Notes: a model not told the origin generated them from the letters alone. Counted from the stretch's first letter, positions 24,801 to 39,800 are shown. The stretch is 64,000 bases of DNA from Priapulus caudatus (GCF_000485595.1 NW_014577186.1:334348-398347); one strand, 5' to 3'. Program-made: numbers and translations.

Positions 24801-27800
24801 TTATGTCTGTGATGGGTTAATGTCCACAAGAAAGTCATGGAAGTATAACAAAACAAAGAAATACTAAAGATTCTTCTGTACTTTCTACTGTAAAAGTACA
24901 TAAAAGATTCACAGTTGGCTCATTAGAAATAACTCCCAGTAATGATGAGTCAGTAGCAATAGCTCATTATATACGGTATATTAATACCAGTAGGGCAGCC
25001 GATTCCGTGCTGTGCTGCTGTTTGATAGATTCCAGCTGCTGCTTAAGTGCCTCCACCTGGTGTTCCAGTGTCTGTTGAACTTGCACCTTCTCCTCATTAA
25101 GCTGACTAACAGCGGTCTCCTGTAACGATGGCTGTACACATGCAGTCATTGTTCTCAAACATACATGACAAAGCTTAAAACAAATAGTGTATATCAACAT
25201 GTACTGACATATCCGACAGATGCAAAGACAATTATCCGATGAGCAGGCACAGCACAAAGCACAGATTGATGGGGTGCAGCATAGGCTGGCAATCCGTTCC
25301 TCACATAAATCGATGCGTAAATTACACTTAAAATAAACACAACTAAGTCGTCAACTCACTGCAGTATTCATTGCTATCGCCTGCTCTTGTAGTTTGGCTT
25401 CCAGAGCTTCCTGGTGACGAGTGTCCTCTGCTAGCTGCTGTTTCAGCTTCTCATTGGCTTCACTGCTTACTTTGTAGTCGTTGCGAAGCTGATCAAATTC
25501 GGACTCCTAGCAAATGACAAAAAGCAGTGGTGAGTGGCAGCAGGTCACTCACGTCGACTGGGAACGAAGACGTAAGTCATTGTAACATATAATTTCTTAA
25601 ATGCAATCACATGGATACGAGATTGAGAACCGTGCATTACCGGTTCACTGCGGTTCTAAGTACGAGCATTTAATTCTATACATCGAAACCTTGTACGTTG
25701 TAGAAGGTACACTCGTGTCACTGTAATGAATGTCTTATACGTGCTTACCCATTATAATACTACCACAGATGTTCTTCAGAATAGTACTTCTCACTCCCCC
25801 TTCCCCAGCACACCCTCCCATTCTTTTTCTCTCAGTACCTGTAATTGTGCGTTATTCATTACCTACCACACCCCTATATCCACCTAATAACAACCTACGA
25901 TTCGTTTCACTTGTTGCGACCGCTCCTGCACTGTCTTCCACAGTTCCTGTGACTTGTTTCTGCTCTCTTCCAGCTGTTTCTGTAGTTTCTCTACCTTCTG
26001 CTGCACTCTCCGCTCAACTTCCTTTGTGTTCTCCTCTTCCTGCTGTGAACTGCACACCTGTTAGGACAGTAGAAGTGATTTGTACAATTTCGACACTGAA
26101 GTCAGCATGAGAATAAGCTGAAATAGCTACATACACTATAATTCCACACAATTATCTGTTGCAGTAAAATTGGATGACCAAATAGCATGGTTAGATTACA
26201 GCAAAGTTGAAAAATATGGCTAATAAAATTTTAGCAAGTCTCCCACAACATTCTATGATGGATCTATTGACACACATGAAACGTTTTATGAGTATTAGCA
26301 AAATATAGGCCTTCACAGTATCCTTATCCCAGACTTTCACTTGACAAACATCCCCATCTACCTATCGAATGGCTTCCACAAACCCTATTATGTAATATGA
26401 GATAACCCAATACTTATATTATGGGTGTTATTATTATTATTATGGATGTTTTGTATATCTATTTTACCACCATTTTAATCAAAGCAAGTGTTGAATTACA
26501 GCACCTTTGCCTGGTTTCTACCCCCTAACCCAGCTACTACACATGCAGGGACAGGCTCATACCAGTTGGTCCATTTCCTTCGCTTTTTCCTGGAGCTGTT
26601 CATGCATACTACTAATGTTCTGCTGTTGTTCGGTGACCCGCACCTGCAACTCTTGCAGCTTCTGCTTGTGCTCCCCTTGCAGATGTTCTACCTGCTGTGC
26701 ATGCTCCCCACGTATCAGTTCAACACTCGTCTGGTGTTCTCTCTGTATCTGATCCATCTGCTGCTGCAACTCTCCGTCAGCTTTCGACGAGTCGTCGTCA
26801 CGAGCTCTCTTTTGTTTCTGGATCTGTTGTTCGTGTTCGCTCTGCAGCTGCTGGATCCGCTTCTCAGTCTCGGCACGCACCTGCTCAACTTGCTGCTTCT
26901 GCTTCTCTTGCAGTTTAGGAATCTGCTGCTGGTGTTCCTTCTGCTGTTTCATAAGCTGCTTGCACTCCCGCGTCAGCTGTTTAATCTGTTGGTCATGCTC
27001 ATTCTTCAGCTGCTTCATCTGCTGGCCACTCTTCTCTGTTAGTTGTCGGATCGCCTGCTTATGCGCTTCATTCACCTGTTCGTTAACCTGGTCGTGCTCT
27101 TCCTTTACCTGTTCAAGCACCTGCTCATGCACTTGCCCCACCTGTTTAATCGCATGGTCGTGCTCCTCCTTCAACTGTTCCATCACCTGCTCATGCACTT
27201 GCCTCACCTGTTTAATCGCATAATCGTGCTCCTCCTTCAACTGTTCTATCACCTGATCATGCACTTCCTTCACCTGTTTAATCGCGTGGTCATGCTCCTG
27301 CTTCCGCTGCTCACCCTCCTGGTCGTGCTGTTCCTTTACCTGTGTAATCTCATGAGAATGCTCCTCATTAAGCTGTTTACTCTGCTGGTTAATGGCATCC
27401 TTCAGCTGTTTCACTTCGTGTTCGTGCTCCCCACGCAGCTGTTGCACCTGCTGTTCGCGCGCGTCATGTAGACATTGCATCTGATCGTCGTACGTCTGCT
27501 TCAGATGTCCAGCATCTTGCTCCCGTCCTTGTTGCATTAATTCCTGTGTTGCACGTTAACACGGTGTAAATTAATTGCCATGCTCGAATTAAACGACCAT
27601 GATCAAGGGTCCAATGTACATTGCCTTGAAAAACATGTAATGATTTACCAGGCACGACAGCTAGAGCAGGTATCAAGATTTACTCATTCATACCATGTTT
27701 AAGAAAAGGTGTGCATACTCGTAAAGAGAGAAGATTAAGTAATACGTTTCCTACAACATGCTACTGCTATTATATTGTATGCTAATATACTGTAGTAGCA

Positions 27801-30800
27801 TGTCTCAACGAATTGTATTTACAGTTACGTACCAGTGCCTGCTCTTTCTCTACCAGCTTCTCACTCGATATTTTTATCTCCTGTTTGAGTTTCTCGTTGT
27901 TTTCCTCCATAGTGACCATCTGCTGGTTTAATGTCTGCACTTCCGACACCTAAAACAACATGACATTATCATCATCAATGCGACTGGATCCTTTCACAGT
28001 ACCGCCACATATGTATAAAAAGAACATCTGCAAAACATCCGATGTTATTTCACTTCTGTAGGAATAACACAATACGGAGGGTCACTGTGCGACCAGCACG
28101 AGAGGGTAGGACACCGTGCCACTGTCACCACGCCAAGTGTGACACTGGTAGAGTAGGGGCTAGAGAGCAGGCTAGTAGGCGTAACACAACTGAATGAACA
28201 GGCGCTGTACGCTCACTGCCTCACCATCTCCTGCATGTGTTTGTTGACGTCCCCCAGCTCCTCCTGGAGGGCGACTACGCGCTTGTCACGTTCCGCGAGC
28301 ATCGTTTCAAGGTCAACGACGGTGACCTTCAGACTCTTCTCAGCAGAATCGGACTCCTTCCATTGCAACTGGAATTTCTTGGCGAGCGTCTTCTACAGAG
28401 AACAGGATAGACAAGGTCACTAATAGAATACCTTAATGTTGGAATGTAATGCATGTGAAGGGGGAGGGCATCAGCAAATAAGTGTAGGGCGAGCCTTGAT
28501 TCATAACATCGTATACATCAATGACTTCTAAGTGCTTCATTATTCGAATGAAGTTGCGTATTGGTCGACCACCTGAATAGCTATAACATTATCTGTGGGA
28601 AATAATATTCTTGGAAAGTAAATTGAATTTCCTAATGCAATAACTCATCAGCATGTAACTTACACTGTAGAGTAAAAAGGATGAACAACACCAATAAGTA
28701 AAATTTTTTTTTTTTCAACGTTCACATACCAATTTTTCAACCTTCTGCTCCCGCTTAGCGAGGTTCTGCTGTGACTCATCTAGCTGTTCCTGCAGCCGCA
28801 CAGTCTCCCTCGCCTTCAGCTGCTGCAAATCCTTAAGCTGTTCCAACAGGTTCGCACTCTCATCTTCCTTCTCTCGTTTCAATACTGCTAGGTGTTCCTG
28901 CAACTGCCCAGCTTCCCTCTCCTTCTCCTGCTGCAATTCTGTAAGCTGAACCTGCAGCTGTGCAGCCTCTTGCTCCTTCTGCTGTAATACTGAAAGCTCT
29001 TCCCTCAACTGTACAGTCTCCCGCTCTAACTGCTCTCTCTGAAAGTCAAAAGAAATATATTTCTTACACTAAATACTACCACGGTGCACGTTAATAAATA
29101 GATGATTAACAAAATTCTATAATCATGCAGTAAAACAATGCAACATTGAATATAATAATTGATGGCTGACAGACTAATACCCATTGATATGTTAAGGGGT
29201 ATTGTGTAGGTTAAGCAATAATAAATGGAAATATAACGCATGGTCACTTTGGCAAGTGTTGGACATGAAAAGTTGTATGTTATTTCAATTTATGCTGTTA
29301 ACATAGCTAACAAGAACTGTGTGAAATTTATCAGAATAGTACATGACAGGAGATAGTGTGTTATTAAACATCATACCAGGTCTGATGACTGCCTGTCCTT
29401 TTCACTGAGTGTATTTTGAATTTCCTTCCCTCTCTGCTGCTCCTGTGCCAGAGCTTGCTCTAAAGTACTGACTTGTGACTGTAGGTGTCTCTGTTGCTCC
29501 TCACCACCATGTTGAGCCGATGACAATTGACTACCTACCTCCTCTAGTTTATTGTTAAGTGCTGCCACCTTGGGTTAAAAAGAAAAGAATATTATTCATA
29601 TGATATGGGCCCAACAAAGGGCAATTGATTACAGACGTTTATAATTTATTTTGACTAGCCATAAAAATCTGTTCAGTGAGATATCCTGCCGCAAATGAGT
29701 ATGACATTAACATGCAAGGCAGTTATTATAAAAGGCACAATAATAAAAAGGTGAATGGTGATATAAAGGCGAGATAATGTTTTTGATATTTTGTTGACAT
29801 ACAGCTCTATGCTGCCACAAAATAAATAAACCACAGGATGAATATTGCTTTGCAAAACAACAGCAGCGACAGTCAACGAATCGAAAGAGAAAATTCGGTG
29901 GTAGTTAGTAAAAAAAGGCTGCCGATTTTCCTTGTGGGTGTAAAGACATTGTGTATTATTTTATTATAAATACAGTGACAAGCCACCAAACAGCTGGTTT
30001 CGGGTTTTCACATGAAAATAATCAGCACCGACTGATAAATAAACAAGTGTTTTTATTTGCGTTCAGTGATATAAAACTAATGTCCATATTTTTATTATTT
30101 CATACTTTTTACGATTCCTACAGGTTCACAGTTAATGCAATCTATTTCCGTTGTCGTGCCAAATCCACTGCAGGGGTAAAGCCAGGAATATACATAATAG
30201 GAATTTCCCCAAACACCCTGCCCGAACCAGGTTATGAGCAGTTTACGGTCGTGGAGTACCAATGACCCTCGCAAATTACTGGTTTTGATAGGTGACAAAT
30301 GATTTTCGGTATTACCTAAACATGAATGGTTTTTATAATCTACTTCTTTTACAACATAAATATTATTGCACATGGCCGTGTGCATGCATGTGTATTATAT
30401 ATATACACACACAAGCACCCAAACACACACGCACGCACGCACGCGTGTGCGTTTGTTGTATGGGAGCAGTATGCGTGCGTGCGTTTGGGTTTGTGTGTAA
30501 GCTTTCTAAATACACTCAAACGTCTGCCCACCCACCTGGTCCTGCACCCCCACGCGGATCTGACCTGGGATTGCACACAGCTTAGTGAAACCAAAGTTGA
30601 CCAGCGAAGCTCAGGACCACTTAACGAGCTTCTTGCGCCGGAGGGCAAGCGAATGCGAGCCGCTGAGAGTAAAAGCGGGTAAGGGCCACATGCACGCACG
30701 AAAAAGAGGCATGCACTGTCCTTGAACTGATCTCTCCACGAAAGACAAACAAGACGATCATCAAGTACGATGCAAAATTTACCAGTCATGTGCACCACAG

Positions 30801-33800
30801 ACATGAACATTCATACACGCAAGCATGCACGACGCCTCAGTTTGATTTACATTAACACCCGCGCAAGCATGCCACGAGCGCCTTCAGTTTATGGACATAC
30901 ACACGCGCAGCATAGAACACGACGCCCTCAGTTGATGGACATTACGACACACGCAAGCATGCCACCACGCCTCAGTTATGGACATCACACACGCAGCATG
31001 ACGGACGCTCAGTTATAGCATACACCACGCGCAAGCATGCACGACGCGCTTCAAGTTATGGGCATACACACACGCGAGCATGCACGGACGCCTCAGTTAT
31101 CGACATACACAGCACGCAAGCATGCACGACCGCCTCAGTTATAGACATACACACCGCAAGCATGCAGCGACGCCTCAGCTTATAGACATACACACGCGCA
31201 AGCATGCACGCGCCTCAGTTATGGACATACACAACGCAAGCATGCACGACGCCTCGTTATGACGATACACACGCGCAAGCATGCACGACGCCTCAGTTAT
31301 GGACATACACACGCGCAAGCATGCACGACGCCTCAGTTATGGACATACACACACGCAAGCATGCACGACGCCTCAGTTATAGACATACACACACACGCAA
31401 GCATGCACGACGCCTCAGTTATGGACATACACACACGCAAGCATGCACGACGCCTCAGTTATCAGACATACACGCGCAGCAACGAGCTGCTATGGACAAC
31501 AGCAAGATCCGACGCCTCAGTTATGGACATACACACACGCAGCATGCACGACGCACTCCAGTTTATGACATACACACATCGCAAGCATGCACGACGCCTC
31601 AGCTTATGGACGATACACACACGCAAGATGCACCAACGCCTCAGTTATGGACATTACACACACGCAGCATGCCCAGAGCCTCGTTATGGACTACACAGAC
31701 CACCAGGCCATGACATACCAACCAAGCATGACGACGCCTCAGTATTGCGACTCATACACCACACGATAGCGATGCCACGAAGCTGCTCAGTTATGGACAT
31801 ACACCACACGCAGCATGTCAAGCGATGCACGACGTCCTCAGTGATGGGACATGCCACACCGCAAGGCATGCACGACACGCTCAGTTATGGATATACATCA
31901 CACGCAAGCAATGCCAGACGCCTCAGTTATGCGCATACACCAACGGCAAGAGTGCACGCAGCCTTCAGTTTATGAATACACACACGCAAGCAGGCACGGA
32001 CGCCTCAGTTCATAGGATTTCACACACGGCAAGCATGCCAGCGACGCCTCAGTTATGGACATATCCACACGCAAGCATGCACGACGCCTTCAGTTATGGA
32101 TATAACACACGACAAAAGCACCAGACGCTCAGTTATGACATACACACGACGCCAAGCATGCCGCGTACGCGCTCAGTTATAGACATACACAACGCGCAAG
32201 CATGCACCAAGCCTTCAGTTATAGCACTACACAACCTTAAGCATGCACGACCCCTCAGTTATAGACATACACACGCGCAAGCATGGCAGCGACGCTCAGT
32301 TATAGATATCACACACGCAAGCATGCACGACGCCTCAGTTATGGACATACACACGCGCAAGCATGCACGACGCCTTGGTCAAGAAACATACACATGCAAG
32401 CATGAAACGCCGCTACAGTCAAAAACATACACACGCAAGCATGCACGACGCCTCAGTTATGGACATTACACACGCGCCAAGCATGCACGACGCCTCAGTT
32501 ATAGACATACACACGCGCGCAAGCATGCACGACGCCCTCAGTTATGGGCAAACCACGCAAGCATGCCCACCAAGCCTCAGTTATGGGACATACACACACG
32601 CAAGCAATGCGACAAGCACTCAGTTCACTGGAACACTATACACATGCCAAGCATGAAGGATCAACAGTCCAGGAACATTACACACGCTCAGCTCAAGCCT
32701 GAAGGATGCCGCAGTTGCACATGAACATACACACGAAAGCATGAAGGATGCTTAGTCAGGAACATACCAAGCACGCATGAACGATGCTACAGTAAGGAAC
32801 AGACACGAAACAAGCTCATGAGGACTGCTACAGTCAGGAACATACACACGCAAGCATGAAGGATGCTACAGTTCAGGAACATACACACGCAAATACATGA
32901 ACGATGCTTACAGTAAGGAACATACACAAAAAAAAGCGATGCAGGATGCTTACGAGTCAGCGCAACATACACCAATCAATGCATTGAAGGATGCCCTACA
33001 GTCATGGAACATACACAATCAAGCATGTAAGGATGCTACAGTCAGGAACATACACAATTCAAGCGATTGAAGGATGCTTACAGTCAGGAACATACACAAT
33101 ACAAGCATGAAGGATGCTACAGTCCAGAACAATACCACAATCAGCATGTGAAGGATGCTACAGTCAGGAACATATCACAATCAAGCATGAAGGAGGCTAC
33201 AGTCAGAACAATACACATCAAGCAATGAAGGATGCTACTAGTCAGGACACATACACACGCAAGCATGAAGGAATGCTACAGTCAGGAACATTACACATGC
33301 AAGCCATGTAATGTGATGCTTGACAGCTCGGGATACTATACACAATTCAAGCCATGAAGGATGCTCACAGTCAGGAACATACACATGCAGATGAAGGAGG
33401 CTACAGTCGGAACATACACAATCAACATGAAGGATGCTACCAGTCCAGCGACATTAACATGCAGCATGGAAGGCATGCTACAGTCAGGAACATACCACAA
33501 TAAGCATGAAGGATGCTACAGTTTCAGGAACATACACATGCCCAGCCATGAAGAGGTCAGTCAGCGCAACAGATACACAATCAAGCATGAAGGATGCCTA
33601 CAGTCATGGACATACACAATCAACGCATGAGGAGGCTACAGTCAGAACATACACATGCAAGCATGAAGGGATGCTACAATCATGGAACATACACGACGCA
33701 AGCATTGACGGATGCTACAGTCGGAACATCACACAATCGAGCATTGAGGATGCCTACAGTCAGGAAACATACAACATCTGCAAGCCATGCAAGGAGGCTA

Positions 33801-36800
33801 CAGTCAGGAACATACACATATCAAGCATTGAGGATGCTGACAGTCAGGAACATACACAATCACAAGATCGATAGGAATGCTACAGTCAGGAACACCTACA
33901 CATGCAAGCGATGCAGGGATGCTAACAGTTCAGGAACATACCACACGCAAGCGCTGAAGGACTGTACAGTCGGAAACACTTTACACACGCAACGCATGAA
34001 GCGATGCTACAGTCAGGAACCAGTACACATGCAAGCATGACAGATGCTACAGTCAGGAACATACACATGCAATCATGATTCTGAAGGATGCTACAGTCAG
34101 GAACATACACATGCAATCATGAAGGATGATATAGTCAGAAACATACACAAGCAAGCATGAACTATGCTACAGTCAGGAACATACACACGCAAGCATGAAG
34201 GATGCTACAGTCATGAACATACACACGCAAGCATGAAGGATGCTACAGTCAGGAACATACACACGCAAGCATGAAGGATGCTACAGTCAGGAACATACAA
34301 TCACACCTCAGCATGGTCGACACAGCAGTCATGAACGCTTATACACTCAGTACATGAATACGAACACACGCACCACATGCAAACACATGCGCAGCAGTGC
34401 ACAGCGAAGCCCATAACTTGCCCGCGTTCTTCTGTGAAGCCCATGCGTTATTCAGCCTAGTTAGGGAGTTAGGGCTGGAATTTATGGTCAAATGATAGCT
34501 TAAGATTGGTGGTTCGAGTTACGGTCAAGGATCATGTGTATAAAACCTACTGCGTCACCCAACTACGCACTGGAAATGCACGTGTCCATCAATCCGTTAG
34601 CATCCTGGACTGCTGTTTACAATATGCATGTTGATTAAGTAAGGCTGGCTTGCGCCGTGGCTGCAGGTGTCTCATGCCACCTCGGCCTAACCCAACCATC
34701 GCCACCCACTCCATGCAGCTGCAGCGGCGGCGGCAGCAGAAGAATCCACGCAAACACAAACACACAGAACTCGGCACTGACCTGCTTCTCGTAACCGGCC
34801 ACCCGCTCGCTCGCCTGCGACTTGGCTTCGCTGTGCTGCTGCCGTGCCTCCGCCAGTTTGCGCTCCAGCTCCTCCCGCTGCAAAAAGACGTAAGCGAGCA
34901 TGTGAAGTAAACCGAATAGTTAACGTAAGTTAAGTTAAGCTGAGCTAGCCTTAATCCGACTTCAACGCCGCGTCTGTAAAATCGATATACGCGATGCGAG
35001 AAACAAATTATCAATACAACTACACTGATAACTGATAACTGATAATCACAATAAAACTGATAGACGATACATGACAGACTATATATATATATACATAACG
35101 TGTGTAAATACCTATCACTTCATAATTATGCACTCGTCAAATAAGCAATCATATATATGTAGTTGCATATATGCTATCACACGTCGTGAATACATACATA
35201 ATATGTATATATTATCTCTAGAATAATTAAGCACCAGCAAAATATCGCTCTATAGATAGACCCCTTATGTTACATGTATGGTTTTCTACTACCTGTTCCT
35301 CAACACATATTTTGAAGCTCCTTGCCACAATTCGGAAATGTGTAAAGAAACTTACACACGCGCCACTCGTGTACGCCGACATAAATTAACCTGCATTGCC
35401 CGCCAGTCACATAATCAGCCAAACAACATACGCGGGATTGTTTCAAACATTAAAGTTACCGGCTGGAAGTTAGGAGAGCCATGTCGGTCACGGCTGCAAC
35501 CTACATACATCCAAGTCTATGTAGGCACGCTTTCGTTTACTTGCTGTAAATCAGCTAATGTCAGCACGACTGGTGGATGCGGTTCATTAATCTGTTTATT
35601 CTACGTCTACCACCAAGCGTGTTCCTAACGATGACCAGAAACTTTCTAACACGAGCCCGAGTATTCCCAGCACCAAGCCGCTCTTTTCTGACATAGGCAT
35701 CTACATGCATAAAGGACTACATATACTACATATATACTATATCATATGTGTATTATAAGAGATCTATGTTTCCTGATACTGGCTCGGTCATTCGACCTGG
35801 ATATTCCTAACACTGTCCTGTGTATTCCTAGCACTGACCTGAGTATACCCAACACTGACTTGGTCATTCCTAACACTGACAGGGGCATACCCAATACTGA
35901 CCTGGTCATTCCTAACACTGACAGGGGCATACCCAATACTGACCTGGTCATTCCTAACAGGCTAACACTGACCTGGGTATACCCAATACTGTCCAGGGTA
36001 TTCCTAGCACTGACCTGGGTATACCCAACGCTGACCTGGTTATTCCTAGCACTGACCTGAGTATTCCTAGCACTGACCTGGGTATACCCAATACTGACCT
36101 GAGTATTTCCAATACTGACCTGGTCATTCCTAACACTGACAGGGGCACACCCAATACTGACCTGGTCATTCCTAACACTGACCTGGGTATGTCCACCACT
36201 GGACCGGTCATTCCTAACACCGGCCACGCCGAACACGTTAGGTTTTGAGAGTCGTAGCTTCTAATCAGATAACACTCAATACTCAAGTGAGGAAAACACA
36301 TCCAGCCCACGAGGAACAAACACACTTCATATTTTCGCATCGAAATTTAAAGAATGTTAAGAAATTAAAGAAAAAAAGAAAAAAAAAGAATAAAAGAAGT
36401 TAAAGAATGTAAGCACACTTGTCGTCGGACGTGTGAGCCGAGCTAGAGCAAACGGAGGATGACGGAAAAAAACGCATAGAAAATCTACAACGACAGTGCT
36501 CTTAGCATCTTTCACATCTACATTACAGTTCACCTTACTAACGACGTCACATGTTAGACTATTAATCAGAGGAACATGTATAAAGATTCATCACGAGTAC
36601 ATTCTTGCCATACCAGACGACTGACGAAATCGGTATGATACAAATTATCTATTACTTTCGGACGAGCAGCGAAGCCATGTAAGTAAGAAGAAGTGCAGTA
36701 AGAAAGCACATGTGCACACCGCCGATTGCGCTACCACAGTAATCTATGCCTGTCAGTGAATACTCCTTGTACGATTCCCGAGATATCAAACTATACACCG

Positions 36801-39800
36801 AACAACGTTTATACACCGTGAAGTCCCACTTTAACTAGACTTTGAGACTAGTTAAAGTAGAAATCCTTTAGTGTAATCACCTCTTTATATTGGTTAGGAA
36901 TGCAGGATGTATTTACTGCAGACTTACGGGAACATTACAAGAAAACTTAATTGTGCACATATCGGGATACTTAATATAAAATATAGTATACACCTACATA
37001 TTACATTATTAATATAATATTACATTATTATATAGTAAATAAAACCAACTTGCTATTTAAATAACGGTTTTCACGAATTCCTAAAATTTCTGATAAAAAA
37101 TCTGATATTCACTTTTGTTATTAAATATTAAAGATTTCTATAATCAACATGTATGGCCATTGTCATGATACTGTACGACCGAAGATCTCCCCGACGAAGT
37201 TGTGCTTTTTAAATTTTATTTTGCATGTTTCAAATTGAAAGCTAATCACAAAAGTGCAATTATATTTATACCCAACTAATATTTAATTCAACTTTCTGTT
37301 TGCGATAAATACGTGCACAATCTACGTGCATAACCTACAGTGAAATACATGATATTGCAATCCTTCTACTTTTAAATGGGAAAAATAAGAAACACCATCG
37401 GTATGTAGCCTGCAAACGTTTCGTAGTGTTGCCACTTCATTATATCAGGAGTGAATAATAATAGATTTAATAAATCTAAAATAAAAATATATATTATTAT
37501 TCACTCCTGAGTAAATCACGCGCACGTGGGGACGTCACTGGCGTTGTAAGTTGAAAGCATTAAAAAATACTTTATATCGTAGATACTAAATCACTCATTT
37601 TTCAATGTAGCACGAGTTAAAACGAATTTAACTGAAGATGTGTAATAAGCCTAGACCATTGCTCCCCGTTTAAAATTATTCAAGGGTAACCACAGACGAT
37701 TGTGTGACGAGCGCGTTTACGAATCAGCAAGGAAAACAGAAAAACCGGGAAAGATAAATAATCGCGATCAAGAAGATGGGACGCCAATCCCAGTCGTGCT
37801 CCGACAATCAAATCAGCTCACACAAACATTCCCCGACCCCAGAGATCTGGAACTCTCCCCATGCCCTCACGAGTCTCCCCCCCCCCCACACACACATGCA
37901 CCTCTCCATCCAGCCGGCCAGCAGCTGCCGATATATGATGCCGCCGTCGTAAGTCTATCCGATGCTAAAAATAGCTCTGCCTCCAGCCATCCCATAGCTC
38001 ATTGTTATGCCCCCGAGAAGCGAGACATGTGCCTACTCACGCAGCCCAGTCCACGCGACTAGTCGACCCCGTCACACGCACGTCGAATGGGACGCCTCTA
38101 CGCTCGGCCTAACTCCACAACGACCCGCCGCGACAGCGTACGAACGTACAAACACCGTAAGTACTCGCGCACCCAGTGTCAGTCCGCTCATAAGCATAGA
38201 ACTACATTACAGCGTGATCTGTGCGATCTAGCCAGATAGCGAGTGGAATCAATGAATCTATCGCGTATAACTGACCGGCGAATTTTTCGGCCGTGTACCG
38301 GGCCGTGTAATAAGCGCCGCAGTAGGGCCCGTAGGGTCTATGTCTCCCTGGGTGCTGCCGGAACGTACCCTGGGTACGATCCGGTATACCGGAACGTACC
38401 CTGGTATAATATGCCGGACCGTACCTCGCCTACTCCACTAACGAGTCTAGGGCGTCGCCTACGCCTACTCCCTAACCCTAACCATATCAGATAGTTACCA
38501 GGGTACGTTCCGGCAGTACCCAGGGAGACATAGACGTTATCTGCCGCAGTAGGAGCAGCGGTCGCGCAGAGTTGATGTATGGGCATGCGTACACGCCATC
38601 GCACCCCCGCTAAGCAGCGGGGATCAGCAGTCACGAGAACACAGCAGGGGGAGAAAGGTTGGCTTCACGTCAAGGCTAGACTGTCAGTCATCCGGCAGTG
38701 TTTGTGTTTGCCCTCCTATGTCAGCATACGCCGTGCGTACGTGACGCGCGGCGGGAAAACGATGAATATCAATGTTACGAGAGTTCAATCGGTCGAACTT
38801 TGTACGCTTTTACACGTATTCTTGCGATGGCGCGCCACTCACTGGCACTGGTTCTCTTGTTCGTACATATAAGATATCCCAATGAGATAAGGGTGGTTTC
38901 TAATCTACAAGCAGGCCCATTCTTAAGGCAATCCGATATATAGCAAAACATTTGTATCACGGACTTTATGCTAGTACGTACGCACACCACACACACACAG
39001 TCACACACACACGGATTTCCGTTATACTTTCTTTTGTTTAGCCAGTGGTATGAATACGTATACATGTGATCAGGAGCGCATAATGACAAATACTTATATA
39101 CTACTATATTTGTCATTATACGCTCCTGATTGTCATTATACGCTCCTGATGTGATTTGTAGTGGGAGTGAGAGTGAGTGAGCGAGTAAGCGTGAGAGAGC
39201 AACACAGAGAAAGAGAGACCAAAAAGTCAAGACGACCGTGTTATATACGCGCGCACGGGTATACAACATATCATATATATATCATATATTATATATATAT
39301 AAATATTATATATTATATATTATATATTATAGCACATATCATTTACATAACTCGGGCAACAATACGATAATTTCTGCAATATATCTTCTTGCTTGCCCCT
39401 CCCGGGCTGCCAAATAAATTTCGGGACACCCTAACCTCGGCAAACCAATAGAACATGAAATGCCACACAAACGAGCTGGCTGACAGCAGGTTCAATTCGA
39501 TATTTGCTCCCACTCCGACAAGAAACGAACTATTTCGAAGACGGCAAACAAAACATCGGCCCAGCCGTTAAACTCTCTGACTCCCGCTAGGCCATTACGT
39601 TTGTTTCAGTTGCGTACGTCCGACCCCCCCCCCCCCCAACCCAGACACACACACACAAATACACACAGCACGGCATATTTGATATATATAGAGAGATTAG
39701 TAGAAAGTAGATAGATCGGAGCAGATGGAATGGATGGATGGATGTGATGGATGGGATGGATTGGATGAATGGAATGGATGATGGATGGATGGATGGATGG

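Noticed and set aside
26488-27042. 184-residue Leu/His-rich plus-strand frame
   Set aside because: It is the antisense shadow of the hendecad golgin exon, whose repeats keep several frames open.
31204-32724. Long His/Thr/Ser-rich frames in the minisatellite
   Set aside because: Generated by the repeat unit, with frequent frame changes and no splice or start support.
30823-34300. Regular 38-bp repeats resembling a CRISPR array
   Set aside because: There are no unique spacers; the whole unit repeats. This is a minisatellite in an animal intron.
34448-34540. tRNA-like B box (GGTTCGAGTT)
   Set aside because: No foldable acceptor or anticodon stem and only a weak A box; a tRNA-derived SINE is possible but not supported.
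35278-35628. Frame with a C-x4-C...H-x4-C arrangement suggesting a zinc finger
   Set aside because: Spacing does not match a known finger, there is one copy only, and no splice or promoter context.
35742-36340. Frames of 104-164 residues with repeats on both strands
   Set aside because: A 21-bp unit keeps frames open on both strands; composition follows the repeat only.
37700-38062. 120-residue Pro/Ser-rich plus-strand frame
   Set aside because: Composition matches local C-rich sequence, with no domain, splice site or promoter signal.
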